Notes: a model not told the origin generated them from the sequence alone. Counted from the stretch's first letter, positions 1-8,589 are shown. The stretch: 64,000 bases of DNA from Rhodobacter sp. SGA-6-6 (GCF_011043545.1 NZ_JAAKGP010000003.1:124001-188000); one strand, 5' to 3'. Numbers and translations: made by a program.

Positions 1-322
1 CGCCGGGGCCGCGGCTGTATTCGTCGAAGAGCGCGATCTTCAGGAAGTTCTCGGCCAGCATCCGGTCGGTGAAGGGCGTGTCCTGCCCGCCGCCGTCGGT
101 GCGCAACAGCCCCTGCGACAAGAGCGCCTGCTGCACCTGGGCGAAATAGGCCCGCGCGGCGGCGCTTTTCGCCGTCTCCGCCACCGGGGCGGGAGAGGCG
201 GGGCGGGGCTGCGGCGCGGTGCCGGGGCGCGTCGGCGCCTCGGCCGGCACGCAGGCGGTCACCGCCGCCAGGGCGGCGGCGGCGAAAGGCTTCAGGGGGA
301 AGGAACGGCGCAGTTTGCTCAC
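1..322 (-). CDS. DUF2927 domain lipoprotein, C-terminus outside window
   Basis: Leftward gene cut by the window start; about 107 residues are visible. It begins at a GTG (322-320), one base after the TGA of the upstream TelA gene. The N-terminus has a positively charged stretch and a hydrophobic run ending in Ala-Ala-Val-Thr-Ala-Cys, a weak lipobox-like site, followed by an Ala/Pro-rich linker. The segment FTDRMLAENFLKIALFDEY, preceded by QGLLRTDGG, matches the start of DUF2927 proteins common in Rhodobacteraceae. No enzymatic function is known for this family. The spacing implies translation coupled to TelA, but a functional link is only inferred. Confidence 0.7.
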   Translation of the reverse strand, partial: MSKLRRSFPLKPFAAAALAAVTACVPAEAPTRPGTAPQPRPASPAPVAETAKSAAARAYFAQVQQALLSQGLLRTDGGGQDTPFTDRMLAENFLKIALFDEYSRGPG

Positions 323-323
323 C

Positions 324-1505
324 TCAGGCCCGGGCTGCGGCTGCGGCGGCGGGGGCGGAGGCCCGGGCGCGGGCCGAGGCCAGGGTGTCGCGCAGCTCGG
401 CCTCCATCTTGACCAGATCGGCCTCGGCGGCGGCGCGCTTGGCCTTGCCCTCGTCGGCGATGGCCAGGCTTTCGTTGATGGTGTCGATCAGCGTCTGGTT
501 GGCGCGCTTCACCGTCTCGATGTCGAAGACGCCGCGTTCCATCTCCTGCCGGACCACGCGGTTGGTCTCCTGCAGGTTCTTGGCGTTCGCCTCCAGCAGT
601 TCGTTGGTCAGGTCGGAGGCGCGTTTCACCGCCACGGCAGCCTCTTGCGAGCGCTGGATGGTCACCGCCTGCGCCAGCTGGGTCTCCCACAGCGGCACGG
701 TGTTGACGAGCGTCGAGTTGATCTTGGTCACCAGCGACTTGTCGTTCTCCTGCACCAGCCGGATCGAGGGCAGACTTTGCATCGTCACCTGCCGGGTCAG
801 CTTCAGGTCGTGCACCCGGCGCTCCAGGTCGTCGCGGGCGGCGCGCAGGTCGCGCAGTTCCTGCGCCTTGATCACCTTGTCGTTCTCGGCCGCGGCGGCG
901 ATCTCGGCTTCCTTCGCCGGGATCACGGTGGCGTCCAGTTCGGCCAGCTTGGCCTCGCCCGCGGCGATGTAGAGCGCCAGTTCGTCGTAGAAATCCAGCG
1001 TCTTGCCGTAAAGGACATCCAGCGACTTGATGTCCTTCAGGAGCTTGTGCTCATGGCCCAGCAGGTCCTCGGTGATCCGGTCGATCTGGCCCTGCACGTC
1101 CTCGTAGCGGGCGACGAACTTGGCGAAGGGCGCGGTGCGGCCGAGCAGGCGTTCCCACCAGCTGGCCTTGCGCCGCAGGTCCAGCTCGGAGACGGAAAAG
1201 CCCCGGATCGCGGTGACGATGTTCTGCAAGCTGTCGCCCGCCGGCCCCACGTCCTTGTTCTTCACGTCCTGCAGCATCTCCTGGCTGATGACCTGCAGCT
1301 CGGCCTGCGCCGCCGATCCGAAGGAGATGATCGACTGGGTGTTGGAGATGTCCAGCTCGTCCATCCGCTTGCGGATCGCGGCGGCCTTGTCGGCCGGCGC
1401 GGCCTCCAGCGGCACGACCTCGGCCATGGGTTCGGCAAGGATTACGGCGGATACCTTCTCGACCTCGGTCGCAAGGGTGCTGTCGGGGGTGGTGGAGGGG
1501 GACAT
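324..1505 (-). CDS. TelA family toxic anion resistance protein
   Basis: 393 residues, the usual length for the TelA family (PF05816), named for tellurite resistance though its molecular role is not settled. The protein is mostly alpha-helical and rich in Glu/Lys/Ala with long coiled-coil potential. Family-like segments are visible: GFSVSELDLRRK and WWERLLGRTAPFAKF near residues 100-130, and a C-terminal region with VKRANQTLIDTINESL. No signal peptide or membrane segment is seen, so it is probably cytoplasmic. It lies 34 nt downstream of the XpaC-family gene. A TelA/XpaC pair is a common neighbourhood, so the two products may act together on envelope stress. The C-terminal tail is an Ala-rich low-complexity run. 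Confidence 0.88.
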   Translation of the reverse strand: MSPSTTPDSTLATEVEKVSAVILAEPMAEVVPLEAAPADKAAAIRKRMDELDISNTQSIISFGSAAQAELQVISQEMLQDVKNKDVGPAGDSLQNIVTAIRGFSVSELDLRRKASWWERLLGRTAPFAKFVARYEDVQGQIDRITEDLLGHEHKLLKDIKSLDVLYGKTLDFYDELALYIAAGEAKLAELDATVIPAKEAEIAAAAENDKVIKAQELRDLRAARDDLERRVHDLKLTRQVTMQSLPSIRLVQENDKSLVTKINSTLVNTVPLWETQLAQAVTIQRSQEAAVAVKRASDLTNELLEANAKNLQETNRVVRQEMERGVFDIETVKRANQTLIDTINESLAIADEGKAKRAAAEADLVKMEAELRDTLASARARASAPAAAAAARA

Positions 1506-1539
1506 GGGGCAACTCTTCCTTGGATGGGGGACGGGAGGG

Positions 1540-2415
1540 TCAGCGGTTTTCCATCTTCAGCCGGTCGCGCAGCACCGAGATCTCGATGTCGAGGTCGGTG
1601 CGGTCGTTGGCCAGGAGGGCGGTGGAGCGGTCGGCGAAGGTGGTCTCCAGATCGGTCAGCAGCGCCTCCCAATCGGCGCGGGCGCCATCGTCGCGGGTGC
1701 GCGCCCAGTGGTCGGCGAACTTGACGGTCGCGTCGCGGGCGCCGGTCAGGTAGACGGTCAGATACTTGCGCGCGGCGGTCAGGTCGCGCGGGTCTTCCTC
1801 GATCCGCCGGAACAGCGCCCGGGCGCGGGTGGCGAATTGCTCGACCCGGGCCTCGGCCCGGCGGTCGTTCGCGCGCAGGATGGCGTCCTTCATCTGGGCC
1901 AAGGTGGTCTCGGCCTCGGTCACCGCGCGGGCCACCCGCTCGGTCTGGAAGGGGTCGATCCCCTCCATCCCCTTGTCGCGCATCGGGTCCATGCCGAAGG
2001 CGCCGAGGTGCAGCGCGGCCCCGGCGAGGGCGTAGAGCGCGGGGAAGATCGAGACGCCATGGGCGATGATGCCGCCCAAGGCGAGGGCCACCCCGGTGGC
2101 GAAAGCGCCGAACAGGATGCGCGGGAAGGCCGGGCGGCGGGCGGTGCGGCGGGCCTGCCATTCGGCGCGGGCGCGCATCCCCTCGCGCGTCAGCCCGGCG
2201 GAGAGGATCAGCAGGCCGCCGGCGCAAAGGCCGGTCAGCATCGCCCCGGGCGCGTCGCCGAAGGCCGGGAACAGGAAGGCGAAGGCCGAGAGGAACAGGA
2301 TCGTGGTCCGCCAGCGGCCCGGCACGCGCACCGCCGGCTCTGCCGGAAGCGGGCGGCCTTCGCCGTCCTGCCGGGGCTGCGGGCTGTATTTGCCGCCGTA
2401 GCGTTGCGCCATCAC
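1540..2415 (-). CDS. XpaC-like membrane protein
   Basis: 291 residues starting at GTG 2415 or the adjacent ATG 2412. Four hydrophobic segments lie in roughly residues 30-75 and 95-140, in a two-plus-two arrangement. They are followed by a soluble helical domain with GMDPMRDKGMEGIDPFQTERV and RKYLTVYLTGARDATVKFADHW-type motifs (quoted in part). This organisation and the TelA gene downstream fit the XpaC family, annotated from a 5-bromo-4-chloroindolyl phosphate hydrolysis phenotype. The actual biochemical activity is uncertain. Its start overlaps the stop of a tiny upstream ORF (ATGTGATGG), suggesting coupled translation. Confidence 0.8.
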   Translation of the reverse strand: MMAQRYGGKYSPQPRQDGEGRPLPAEPAVRVPGRWRTTILFLSAFAFLFPAFGDAPGAMLTGLCAGGLLILSAGLTREGMRARAEWQARRTARRPAFPRILFGAFATGVALALGGIIAHGVSIFPALYALAGAALHLGAFGMDPMRDKGMEGIDPFQTERVARAVTEAETTLAQMKDAILRANDRRAEARVEQFATRARALFRRIEEDPRDLTAARKYLTVYLTGARDATVKFADHWARTRDDGARADWEALLTDLETTFADRSTALLANDRTDLDIEISVLRDRLKMENR

Positions 2416-2495
2416 ATGCCCCCCGATCCGGCGACATAGAAGACCAGCGCCACCAGAAGCGCCAGCGAAAGGGTTTTCAGGCCGGAGTCAGACAT
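2412..2495 (-). CDS. Possible 27-residue membrane peptide upstream of xpaC
   Basis: An ATG at 2495 opens a 27-codon frame ending in ATG-TGA. Its last bases overlap the start of the XpaC-like gene. The peptide has Lys7, a hydrophobic stretch LSLALLVALVFYVAG and a short Gly-rich end, so it would be a single-span membrane peptide. The Shine-Dalgarno sequence is weak. It could be a real small subunit, a leader that couples translation, or chance. The tight overlap and the clean hydrophobic composition favour a gene. No function can be assigned. Confidence 0.45.
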   Translation of the reverse strand: MSDSGLKTLSLALLVALVFYVAGSGGM

Positions 2496-2636
2496 GCAGC
2501 GCGTTCCAGGGCATCACGGCCGCGATCCTAGCCGAGAGGCGCCGCCCATGCCAGCGGGCAGGCAGGGGAATGCGCGGGTTTATTCCCCGGGGGCGGGAGA
2601 GGGGGGGCACGGTCCGGCCCTTGCTTCCCCGTGTCT

Positions 2637-2850
2637 TGGCGAAGGCGCGTGCCTTCGCCACGCCGCAACATTTCCCTCTGTCCGGCCGGGTGCCCAAGCA
2701 CCCGGCCAGCGCCCGCCCCGCCCTTGGGCCAAGCGCTTCTCGCCCGCCGGGCCAGGCGCTGGCCTCTCGGGTTTAGGGCCACCACCGTCTCCGGGTGCTG
2801 CGCCGCGCACGGGCGGGGGCGAGGCAGTGCCTCGCCTTTTTCCCGCCCGG
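2637..2850 (+). repeat. Structured repeat element, copy A
   Basis: First of five dispersed copies (others at 12567, 19646, 26034 and 50430). Stem 1 is TGGCGAAGGC/GCCTTCGCCA at 2637-2660 with a GCGT loop. Stem 2 is GGCCGGGTGC/GCACCCGGCC at 2684-2707. Stem 3 pairs GGCCAGCGCC at 2704-2713 with GGCGCTGGCC at 2755-2764 and so competes with stem 2 for GGCC. Stem 4 is CGGGCGGG...CCCGCCCG at 2810-2849 enclosing GGCGAGGC/GCCTCGCC with a five-T bulge. The stem-4 end lies 32 nt from the stop codon of the leftward pseudouridine synthase gene. Function unknown. Confidence 0.85.
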
Positions 2851-2881
2851 TCGGTCCGTTGAGATGATCGTCGTTGCCCGC

Positions 2882-3997
2882 CTATGTTCCGCGCCGGGGC
2901 CTTGGCGCGTCACGGCCCGGGCCGCGGGGCTTGGCCGGACCGCTGCGGCCCGAGGGTGCGGCGGAGCGCTTCGGCGGAGGTTTGGCCTCGCCGCGGGCGG
3001 CGGGCTTGGCGGTTGGTTTCGGGGCCGGTTTCGCCCCGGCTTTCCCGGTCGCCGGGCGGGTGGGCTTGCCGCCCGGATCGGGCGTGACCGCCTCCTTCCA
3101 GGCCCGGGCCAGCGCCTTCACCCCGTCGCCGGACCTGGCGGTGCGGGGCAGGGCGGTTTTTCCGGCCGTGGCCCGCGCGGGTTTCGCCCCTGCCTTTCCC
3201 GCCGGTTTCGCTGCCTGCGAGGCCGGTTTGCGGGCGGGCCTGGCGGGGGCCGCATCGTCGCCTGCCATCGCTCCCAGCTGTTCGCGCAGCACCTTGGGAC
3301 GCACCTCCTCCACCTCGCCCGGCCGCATGTCGTTCAACCGGAACGGGCCGTAGGAGACCCGGATCAGCCGGTTGACGTAAAGGTCGATGGCGTTCATCGC
3401 CCGCCTGATCTCGCGGTTCCGGCCCTCGCGCAGGCCCACCGTCAGCCAGGCGTTGGCCCCCTGGATGCGGTCCAGCGTGACCTGCATCGGCTGGAACCTT
3501 TCCCCCTCGATGGTGATGCCCTTGCGCAAAGGCTCCAGCTGGTCGTCGGTCGGGTTGCCGTTGACCCGCACCCGATACTTGCGCAGCCAGCCGGTGGAGG
3601 GCAGCTCGAGCCGCCGCTTCAGTTCGCCGTCGTTGGTCAGCAGCAGCAGCCCCTCGGAGTTCAGGTCCAGCCGGCCGACGGACATCACCCGCGGCATGTC
3701 CCCGGGCAGGTGGTCGAAGACGGTGTCGCGGCCCTTCTCGTCGGCGGCCGAGGTCACCAGCCCCTCGGGCTTGTAGTAGAGCCAGAGCCGGGCGGGTTCC
3801 TCCTCCGGCAGCGGCTTGCCCGAGACGGTGATGCGGTCCTTCTCCGTCACGTTCAGCGCCGGCGAGGCGATGACCTTGCCGTTGACCGTGACCTCGCCGG
3901 CCTCGATCAGCCGCTCGGCCTCGCGGCGCGAGGCGATGCCGCGGCGCGACAGGACCTTGGCGATGCGCTCGCCTTCAGGGGTTGCTTTGTCGGCCAT
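2882..3997 (-). CDS. rluB: 23S rRNA pseudouridine synthase, RluB/RluE type, with long basic tail
   Basis: 371 residues from ATG 3997, preceded by AAAGG. Residues about 10-55 form an S4-like RNA-binding domain (RIAKVLSRRGIASRREAERL). Residues about 70-235 form the RsuA/RluB catalytic domain with the GRLDLNSEGLLLLTNDG motif; Asp111 is the expected catalytic aspartate. It should isomerise a uridine in 23S rRNA. Beyond about residue 250 the protein is a 120-residue Ala/Lys/Pro/Arg-rich low-complexity tail, common in alphaproteobacterial members and probably an RNA-binding extension. The reading frame is open further upstream, but the S4 domain fixes this start. Repeat copy A lies just after the stop. 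Confidence 0.9.
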   Translation of the reverse strand: MADKATPEGERIAKVLSRRGIASRREAERLIEAGEVTVNGKVIASPALNVTEKDRITVSGKPLPEEEPARLWLYYKPEGLVTSAADEKGRDTVFDHLPGDMPRVMSVGRLDLNSEGLLLLTNDGELKRRLELPSTGWLRKYRVRVNGNPTDDQLEPLRKGITIEGERFQPMQVTLDRIQGANAWLTVGLREGRNREIRRAMNAIDLYVNRLIRVSYGPFRLNDMRPGEVEEVRPKVLREQLGAMAGDDAAPARPARKPASQAAKPAGKAGAKPARATAGKTALPRTARSGDGVKALARAWKEAVTPDPGGKPTRPATGKAGAKPAPKPTAKPAARGEAKPPPKRSAAPSGRSGPAKPRGPGRDAPRPRRGT

Positions 3998-4052
3998 GAA
4001 CGGAAACCTTTGCGCGGGGCGGTTGACCCCGGGGGTTTTCCACCCCCGGAAC

Positions 4053-4083
4053 CCCCGGAGAGTATTTGGGCCAAGATGAAGAC
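4053..4083 (+). repeat. GGAGTATTTGG-type short repeat overlapping tadA start
   Basis: CCCCCGGAGAGTATTTGGGCC followed by AAGATGAAGA belongs to the short intergenic motif family also seen near 9038, 9087, 16895, 40356, 40518, 48600, 48639 and 63895. Here its 3' part contains the first possible ATG of the tRNA adenosine deaminase gene. Confidence 0.7.
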
Positions 4084-4540
4084 GCAATCGGGGTTCCGGT
4101 CCTTCATGGAGATCGCGCTGGAAGAGGCGCGGGCAGCGGGCGCGCGGGGCGAGGTGCCGGTGGGCGCGGTCGTGGTCGCGCCTTCCGGGCAGGTGGTCGC
4201 CCGGGCGGGCAACCGCACGCGGGAACTGGCGGACCCTACGGCGCACGCCGAGCTGCTGGCGATCCGCGCCGCCTGTGCGGCGGCGGGGTCCGAGCGGCTG
4301 CCGGGCCATGACCTTTACGTCACGCTGGAGCCCTGCCCGATGTGCGCCGCCGCGATCTCCTTCGCCCGGGTGGCGCGGCTCTACTACGGGGCGGCGGACC
4401 CGAAGTCGGGCGGGGTGGCCTTCGGCGCCCGGGTGTTCAGCCACCCGCAATGCCACCACCGGCCCGAGGTCTACGACGGCATCGCCGCGGCCGAGGCCGA
4501 GGCGCTGCTGAAGGGCTTCTTCGCCGGGCGGCGGGAGTAG
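4076..4540 (+). CDS. tadA: tRNA-specific adenosine deaminase TadA
   Basis: 154 residues from ATG 4076. It deaminates adenosine-34 to inosine in tRNA-Arg(ACG). The zinc deaminase signature is complete: His57-Ala-Glu59 in TAHAELLAIR, then Pro-Cys87-Pro-Met-Cys90 in LEPCPMCAAAI. The C-terminal FFAG region completes the fold. Length is normal. The first ATG lies inside a copy of the GGAGTATTTGG intergenic repeat, so the true start may be Met11 (ATG 4106), whose following sequence MEIALEEAR aligns better with the family's usual N-terminus. It is divergent from the pseudouridine synthase gene. Confidence 0.93.
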   Translation: MKTQSGFRSFMEIALEEARAAGARGEVPVGAVVVAPSGQVVARAGNRTRELADPTAHAELLAIRAACAAAGSERLPGHDLYVTLEPCPMCAAAISFARVARLYYGAADPKSGGVAFGARVFSHPQCHHRPEVYDGIAAAEAEALLKGFFAGRRE

Positions 4541-4543
4541 GCG

Positions 4544-5239
4544 CTAGAACCGGATCGGGTCCAGCACCTCGTGCTCGATCACCTCGGTGCCGGGCGGCAG
4601 GCCGGCGCGCAGGGCGGCGGCGTCCTGCGCCAGCAGCGGGAAGGTCTTGTAATGGCAGGGGATCACCCAGCGGAAGTTGAAGTATTTCCGTGCCGCCCAA
4701 GCCGCGCGCTGCATGTCCATGGTGTAATGGCCGCCGCAGGCGAGGATGCCGATGTCGGGGCGGTGGTATTCGCCCATCCAGCCCATGTCGGCCATGATGT
4801 CGGTGTCGCCCGAGACATAGATCGTATGGCCCTCGCCCGCGATCATGAAGCCCGCCTCCGACCCGGCCGGCAGCAGCCCCTTCCCGCCGAAGTCGATCGA
4901 GGCGGAATGGGTGGCGTTGACCATGGTCACCTTCGCCCCGCCGCAGTCGATGGTGCCGCCCTTGCCGAAGCCGATGGCCTGCGCGCCCTGGCCGTTCAGC
5001 CATTCGGACAGCTCATGGATGCAAGCGACCGGGATGCCCTTCTCCGCGGCGATGGCGGCGGCGTCCGAGGCGTGGTCGCCATGGGCATGGGTCAGAAGGA
5101 CATGGGTCGCGCCCTCCAGCGCCTCGGCGCGGCGGGCGGCGGGGAACATCGGGTTGCCGGTCAGCCAGGGATCGACCAGCAGCACGGCCTCTTCGATGGT
5201 AATGCGAAAGCCGGAATGGCCAAGCCAGGTGATCTGCAT
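4544..5239 (-). CDS. UPF0173 metal-dependent hydrolase (metallo-beta-lactamase fold)
   Basis: 231 residues from ATG 5239. The metal-binding motif His51-x-His53-x-Asp55-His56 (THAHGDHASD) is intact. Further ligands appear in NATHSAS, SGDTD and the terminal PCHYKTFPLLAQ. Length and motifs fit the UPF0173/YtkL family of small cytoplasmic metallo-hydrolases, whose natural substrate is unknown. It converges on tadA with a 3-nt gap and is divergent from gatC. The start is the ATG that opens directly with the strand MQITWLGHSGF typical of the family. Confidence 0.88.
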   Translation of the reverse strand: MQITWLGHSGFRITIEEAVLLVDPWLTGNPMFPAARRAEALEGATHVLLTHAHGDHASDAAAIAAEKGIPVACIHELSEWLNGQGAQAIGFGKGGTIDCGGAKVTMVNATHSASIDFGGKGLLPAGSEAGFMIAGEGHTIYVSGDTDIMADMGWMGEYHRPDIGILACGGHYTMDMQRAAWAARKYFNFRWVIPCHYKTFPLLAQDAAALRAGLPPGTEVIEHEVLDPIRF

Positions 5240-5384
5240 GGGGTCGTCTCCGCTGGTTGTCTGCGAGGCGCGCAAGGTTAGCGTCCCCGTCCGGCCATGC
5301 AACCCCGAAGCGGAGCGGTGCTTGCAGGGCCGGGCGGGGGCGGCTAAACGGGGCCGGTCATCCGCCCGAACCCCGAGGGTCCCC

Positions 5385-5672
5385 ATGTCGATCGACATCG
5401 AAACCGCGCGCAAGGTCGCCAAGCTGGCCCGGATCCGGGTCGAGGAGGCGGCGCTGCCGAAGCTGGCCGAGCAGCTGTCCGGCATCCTGACCTTCATGGA
5501 ACAGCTGAACGAGGTGGATGTGGAGGGCGTGGAGCCGATGGTCAGCGTCACGCCGATGCGGCTGAAGCGGCGGGCGGATGTGGTGACTGACGGCAATATT
5601 CAGGCCCAGGTCCTGAAGAACGCGCCGGAGGCGCGCGAGGGGTTCTTTGCCGTGCCGAAGGTGGTGGAATGA
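5385..5672 (+). CDS. gatC: Asp/Glu-tRNA amidotransferase subunit GatC
   Basis: 95 residues, normal for GatC. It stabilises GatA in the amidotransferase that converts Glu-tRNA(Gln) and Asp-tRNA(Asn) to the correct amino-acyl forms. Family hallmarks are visible: [22 protein letters not shown] at the N-terminus and [11 protein letters not shown], then [16 protein letters not shown] at the C-terminus. Its TGA overlaps the ATG of gatA (ATGA), so the two are translationally coupled. gatB is not in the window. Confidence 0.95.
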   Translation: MSIDIETARKVAKLARIRVEEAALPKLAEQLSGILTFMEQLNEVDVEGVEPMVSVTPMRLKRRADVVTDGNIQAQVLKNAPEAREGFFAVPKVVE

Positions 5673-7153
5673 ACGCGAACAGCCTGACGATCGCCGCGGC
5701 GCGGGATGCGCTGCGCAAGGGGGAGCTCTCCGCTGTCGACCTGACCATGTCCTGCCTGACGGCGATGGATGCGGGCGATGCGCTGAACGCCTTCGTCTAC
5801 AAGACCCCCGAGATCGCGCTGGATCAGGCGCGGGCGGCGGATGCCCGGCTGGCCGCGGGCGATGCGCCCGCCATGTGCGGCATCCCCCTCGGCATCAAGG
5901 ACCTGTTCTGCACCAGGGGCGTGCCCTCGCAGGCGGCGTCGAACATCCTCAAGGGCTTCCGGCCGGAATACGAATCCACCGTGACCACGCGCCTGTTCGA
6001 GGCCGGGTCGGTGATGCTGGGCAAGCTGAACATGGACGAATTCGCCATGGGCTCGTCCAACGAGACCTCCTGCTACGGCAATGCGGTGAACCCCTGGCGG
6101 CGCGGCAACGACGATGCCGCGCTGACGCCCGGCGGGTCCTCGGGCGGCTCGGCGGCGGCGGTGGCGGCGGACCTTTGCCTGGCGGCGACCGGGACGGACA
6201 CCGGCGGCTCGATCCGCCAGCCGGCGGCCTTCACCGGCATCGTCGGGATCAAGCCGACCTATGGCCGCGTCTCCCGCTGGGGGGTGGTGGCCTTCGCCTC
6301 CTCGCTGGATCAGGCGGGGCCGATGACCAAATCGGTGCGCGACGCGGCGATCATGCTGGGGGCGATGGCGGGCCACGACCCGAAGGATTCGACCAGCGCC
6401 GACCTGTCCGTCCCGGATTTCGAGGCGGCGCTGACCGGCGACATCCGCGGCAAGGTGATCGGCATCCCCAGGGAATACCGCATGGACGGGATGCCGGCCG
6501 AGATCGAGGCGCTGTGGCAGAAGGGCATCGCCATGATGCGCGACGCCGGGGCCGAGATCCGCGACATCAGCTTGCCGCATACGAAATACGCGCTGCCCGC
6601 CTATTACGTCATCGCGCCGGCCGAGGCGTCCTCGAACCTCGCCCGCTACGACGGGGTGAAATACGGCCACCGGGCCAGGCTGGCGCAGGGCGACGGCATC
6701 ACCGAGATGTATGAGAAGACCCGGGCCGAGGGCTTCGGCGCCGAGGTGCAGCGCCGCATCCTGGTCGGCACCTATGTGCTGTCGGCGGGCTTCTACGACG
6801 CCTATTACAACCGCGCCCGCAAGGTCCGCGCCCTGATCAAGCGCGACTTCGAGACCGTCTTCGCCGAAGGCGTCGACGCGATCCTGACCCCGGCCACGCC
6901 GTCTTCGGCCTTCGGCCTGGGCGAGATGGCCAATGCCTCGCCGGTGGAGATGTATCTGAACGACGTCTTCACCGTGACGGTGAACCTGGCCGGCCTGCCC
7001 GGCGTCTCGGTCCCGGTGGGCTTGGACGCGCAGGGGCTGCCGCTGGGCCTGCAGCTGATCGGGCGGCCCTGGGACGAGGCCGGGCTGCTCAATCACGCCC
7101 ATGTGCTGGAGCGTGCGGCCGGATTTGTTTCCAAACCGGCAAAATGGTGGTAG
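5669..7153 (+). CDS. gatA: Asp/Glu-tRNA amidotransferase subunit GatA
   Basis: 494 residues, full length. This is the amidase subunit that releases ammonia from glutamine for transamidation of misacylated tRNA. The amidase-signature triad can be read as Lys77 (GIKDLF), the cis-Ser in [11 protein letters not shown] near residue 157, and the nucleophile Ser181 in [11 protein letters not shown]. The C-terminus has [10 protein letters not shown] and [10 protein letters not shown] motifs typical of GatA. It overlaps gatC by 4 nt. Confidence 0.96.
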   Translation: MNANSLTIAAARDALRKGELSAVDLTMSCLTAMDAGDALNAFVYKTPEIALDQARAADARLAAGDAPAMCGIPLGIKDLFCTRGVPSQAASNILKGFRPEYESTVTTRLFEAGSVMLGKLNMDEFAMGSSNETSCYGNAVNPWRRGNDDAALTPGGSSGGSAAAVAADLCLAATGTDTGGSIRQPAAFTGIVGIKPTYGRVSRWGVVAFASSLDQAGPMTKSVRDAAIMLGAMAGHDPKDSTSADLSVPDFEAALTGDIRGKVIGIPREYRMDGMPAEIEALWQKGIAMMRDAGAEIRDISLPHTKYALPAYYVIAPAEASSNLARYDGVKYGHRARLAQGDGITEMYEKTRAEGFGAEVQRRILVGTYVLSAGFYDAYYNRARKVRALIKRDFETVFAEGVDAILTPATPSSAFGLGEMANASPVEMYLNDVFTVTVNLAGLPGVSVPVGLDAQGLPLGLQLIGRPWDEAGLLNHAHVLERAAGFVSKPAKWW

Positions 7154-7195
7154 GGGGCGGCGAAAAGCCGTTCCCGCATTCCGCATGAGGCAGTG

Positions 7196-7930
7196 ATGAT
7201 CCGCCGTTCCGCCATGGTCCTTCTGGCTGCACCCCTGCTGGCCGCCTGCCAGCCGCAGGTGCCGGATTCCGGCGCCGGGGTCGGGTTCCAAGATTACAAC
7301 AGCTATATCCGCAACACTTCCACGCCGCCGGCCTCCCCGGCCGCGCCCGCCCCGGCGGCCGGTTTCGACCCCGCCGCCGCCTCGGCCGCGATCGACCGCG
7401 CCTCGGGCGTGACGCCCGCGCCCGCGGCGGCTCCCGCCCCGGTGGCCGATGCCCCGCTCGGCACGCTGGACCCGAACCGGCCGCGCGGCGACGCCCCCGC
7501 CGGCATCAAGTCCGAATCCGGCGAGGTTGCCAATCTCGGCCATGCCGGGATTTCCGACGAGCAGGATTTCTCCGCCGTCGCCTCGCGCGAGACCATCGAG
7601 AGCGACAAGGAACGGATCGAGCGCAACCGGGCGCAATATGTCGTGGTCCAGCCCAAGGACCTGCCGGTGCGGCCGGGCGAACTGGGACCGAACATCGTCG
7701 ACTACGCGCTGAAGACCACCAACGACCCGGGGACGCCGCTCTACAGCCGCTCGGGCCTGATCAAGCGCGACCCGATGATCGCCTGTGCCAAGTTCGCCTC
7801 GCCCGATCTGGCGCAGCAGGAATTTCTGGCCAAGGGCGGGCCGGACAAGGACCGGCAGGGCCTCGACCCCGACGGCGACGGCTTCGCCTGCTCCTGGGAC
7901 CCGCGCCCCTTCCGCACCGCCCTGCAGTGA
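7196..7930 (+). CDS. Lipoprotein with excalibur-like calcium-binding motif
   Basis: 244 residues from ATG 7196 (GAGG at 7187; a GTG at 7193 is the alternative start). A lipobox LLAAC places the acylated cysteine at residue 18. A Pro/Ala-rich linker fills residues about 40-85. The C-terminus holds a DPDGDGFAC segment followed by SWDPRPFR, matching the end of excalibur-like extracellular calcium-binding domains. It is probably anchored in the envelope. The next gene, an amidase, starts within its stop codon (GTGA), so a role near peptidoglycan is plausible but unproven. Confidence 0.75.
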   Translation: MIRRSAMVLLAAPLLAACQPQVPDSGAGVGFQDYNSYIRNTSTPPASPAAPAPAAGFDPAAASAAIDRASGVTPAPAAAPAPVADAPLGTLDPNRPRGDAPAGIKSESGEVANLGHAGISDEQDFSAVASRETIESDKERIERNRAQYVVVQPKDLPVRPGELGPNIVDYALKTTNDPGTPLYSRSGLIKRDPMIACAKFASPDLAQQEFLAKGGPDKDRQGLDPDGDGFACSWDPRPFRTALQ

Positions 7931-8589
7931 CCTTCCCCTCGCCGAATTTCGGTGAACGGCGGGACGGCCTGCGCCCTTCGCTGGTGGTGATCCATTACAC
8001 CGCCATGGCCAGCTGCGCCGAGGCGCGCGAAAGGCTCTGCGACCCGGCGGCCGAGGTCTCGGCGCATTGGCTGCTGTCCGAGACCGGCGCGGCGGAGGCG
8101 CTGGTGCCCGAGGCGGCCCGCGCCTGGCACGCCGGGGCGGGGGAATGGGGCGGGCGGACGGATGTGAACAGCCGCTCCATCGGCATCGAGCTGGCCAACC
8201 GCGGCGACCATCCCTTCCCCGAGCCGCAGATGCGGGCGCTGGAGGCGCTGCTGGCGGGCATCCTGGCGCGCTGGTCGATCCCGCCGCAGGGGGTGATCGC
8301 GCATTCCGACATGGCCCCGGGACGGAAGGCCGACCCGGGCCCGCGCTTCGACTGGCGCAGGCTGGCGCTGCGGGGCCTGTCGGTCTGGCCCTCGCCCCGT
8401 GCGCCCGGGGATTTTCGCGCCGATGCCTCGCGCTTCGGCTATCCGCCGGTGGCGGACGACCTGCTGCTGGCCGCCTTCCGCCGACGCTTCCGCCCGTGGG
8501 CCGAAGGGCCGCTGTCGCCGGAGGATGCGGCGCTGGCCGCCGACCTTGCGGCGCGCTTCCCGGTTGACGCGGGCCGGGCGGGCGCCTAA
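7927..8589 (+). CDS. N-acetylmuramoyl-L-alanine amidase (Amidase_2/AmiD type)
   Basis: 220 residues starting at GTG 7927, overlapping the upstream TGA. It should cleave the amide bond between MurNAc and L-Ala in peptidoglycan or anhydro-muropeptides. Zinc-ligand motifs of the Amidase_2/PGRP fold are present: VIHYTAM (His23), AWHAGAGEWGGRTDVNSRSIGIE (quoted in part) and VIAHSDMAPGRKADPGPRFDW. There is no signal peptide, so it resembles cytoplasmic AmpD/short AmiD forms, possibly for muropeptide recycling. A C-terminal region after residue 160 is less conserved. The rnpB promoter lies in its last codons. Confidence 0.88.
   Translation: MTFPSPNFGERRDGLRPSLVVIHYTAMASCAEARERLCDPAAEVSAHWLLSETGAAEALVPEAARAWHAGAGEWGGRTDVNSRSIGIELANRGDHPFPEPQMRALEALLAGILARWSIPPQGVIAHSDMAPGRKADPGPRFDWRRLALRGLSVWPSPRAPGDFRADASRFGYPPVADDLLLAAFRRRFRPWAEGPLSPEDAALAADLAARFPVDAGRAGA

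Noticed and set aside
2488-2867. Short open frames inside repeat copy A and the other copies (for example a conserved KARAFA/PGGREALGPRAGRALAG-like translation)
   Set aside because: The similarity follows from the DNA repeat. Frames are broken in copy A and shifted in B and D, whereas stems are maintained by paired changes.
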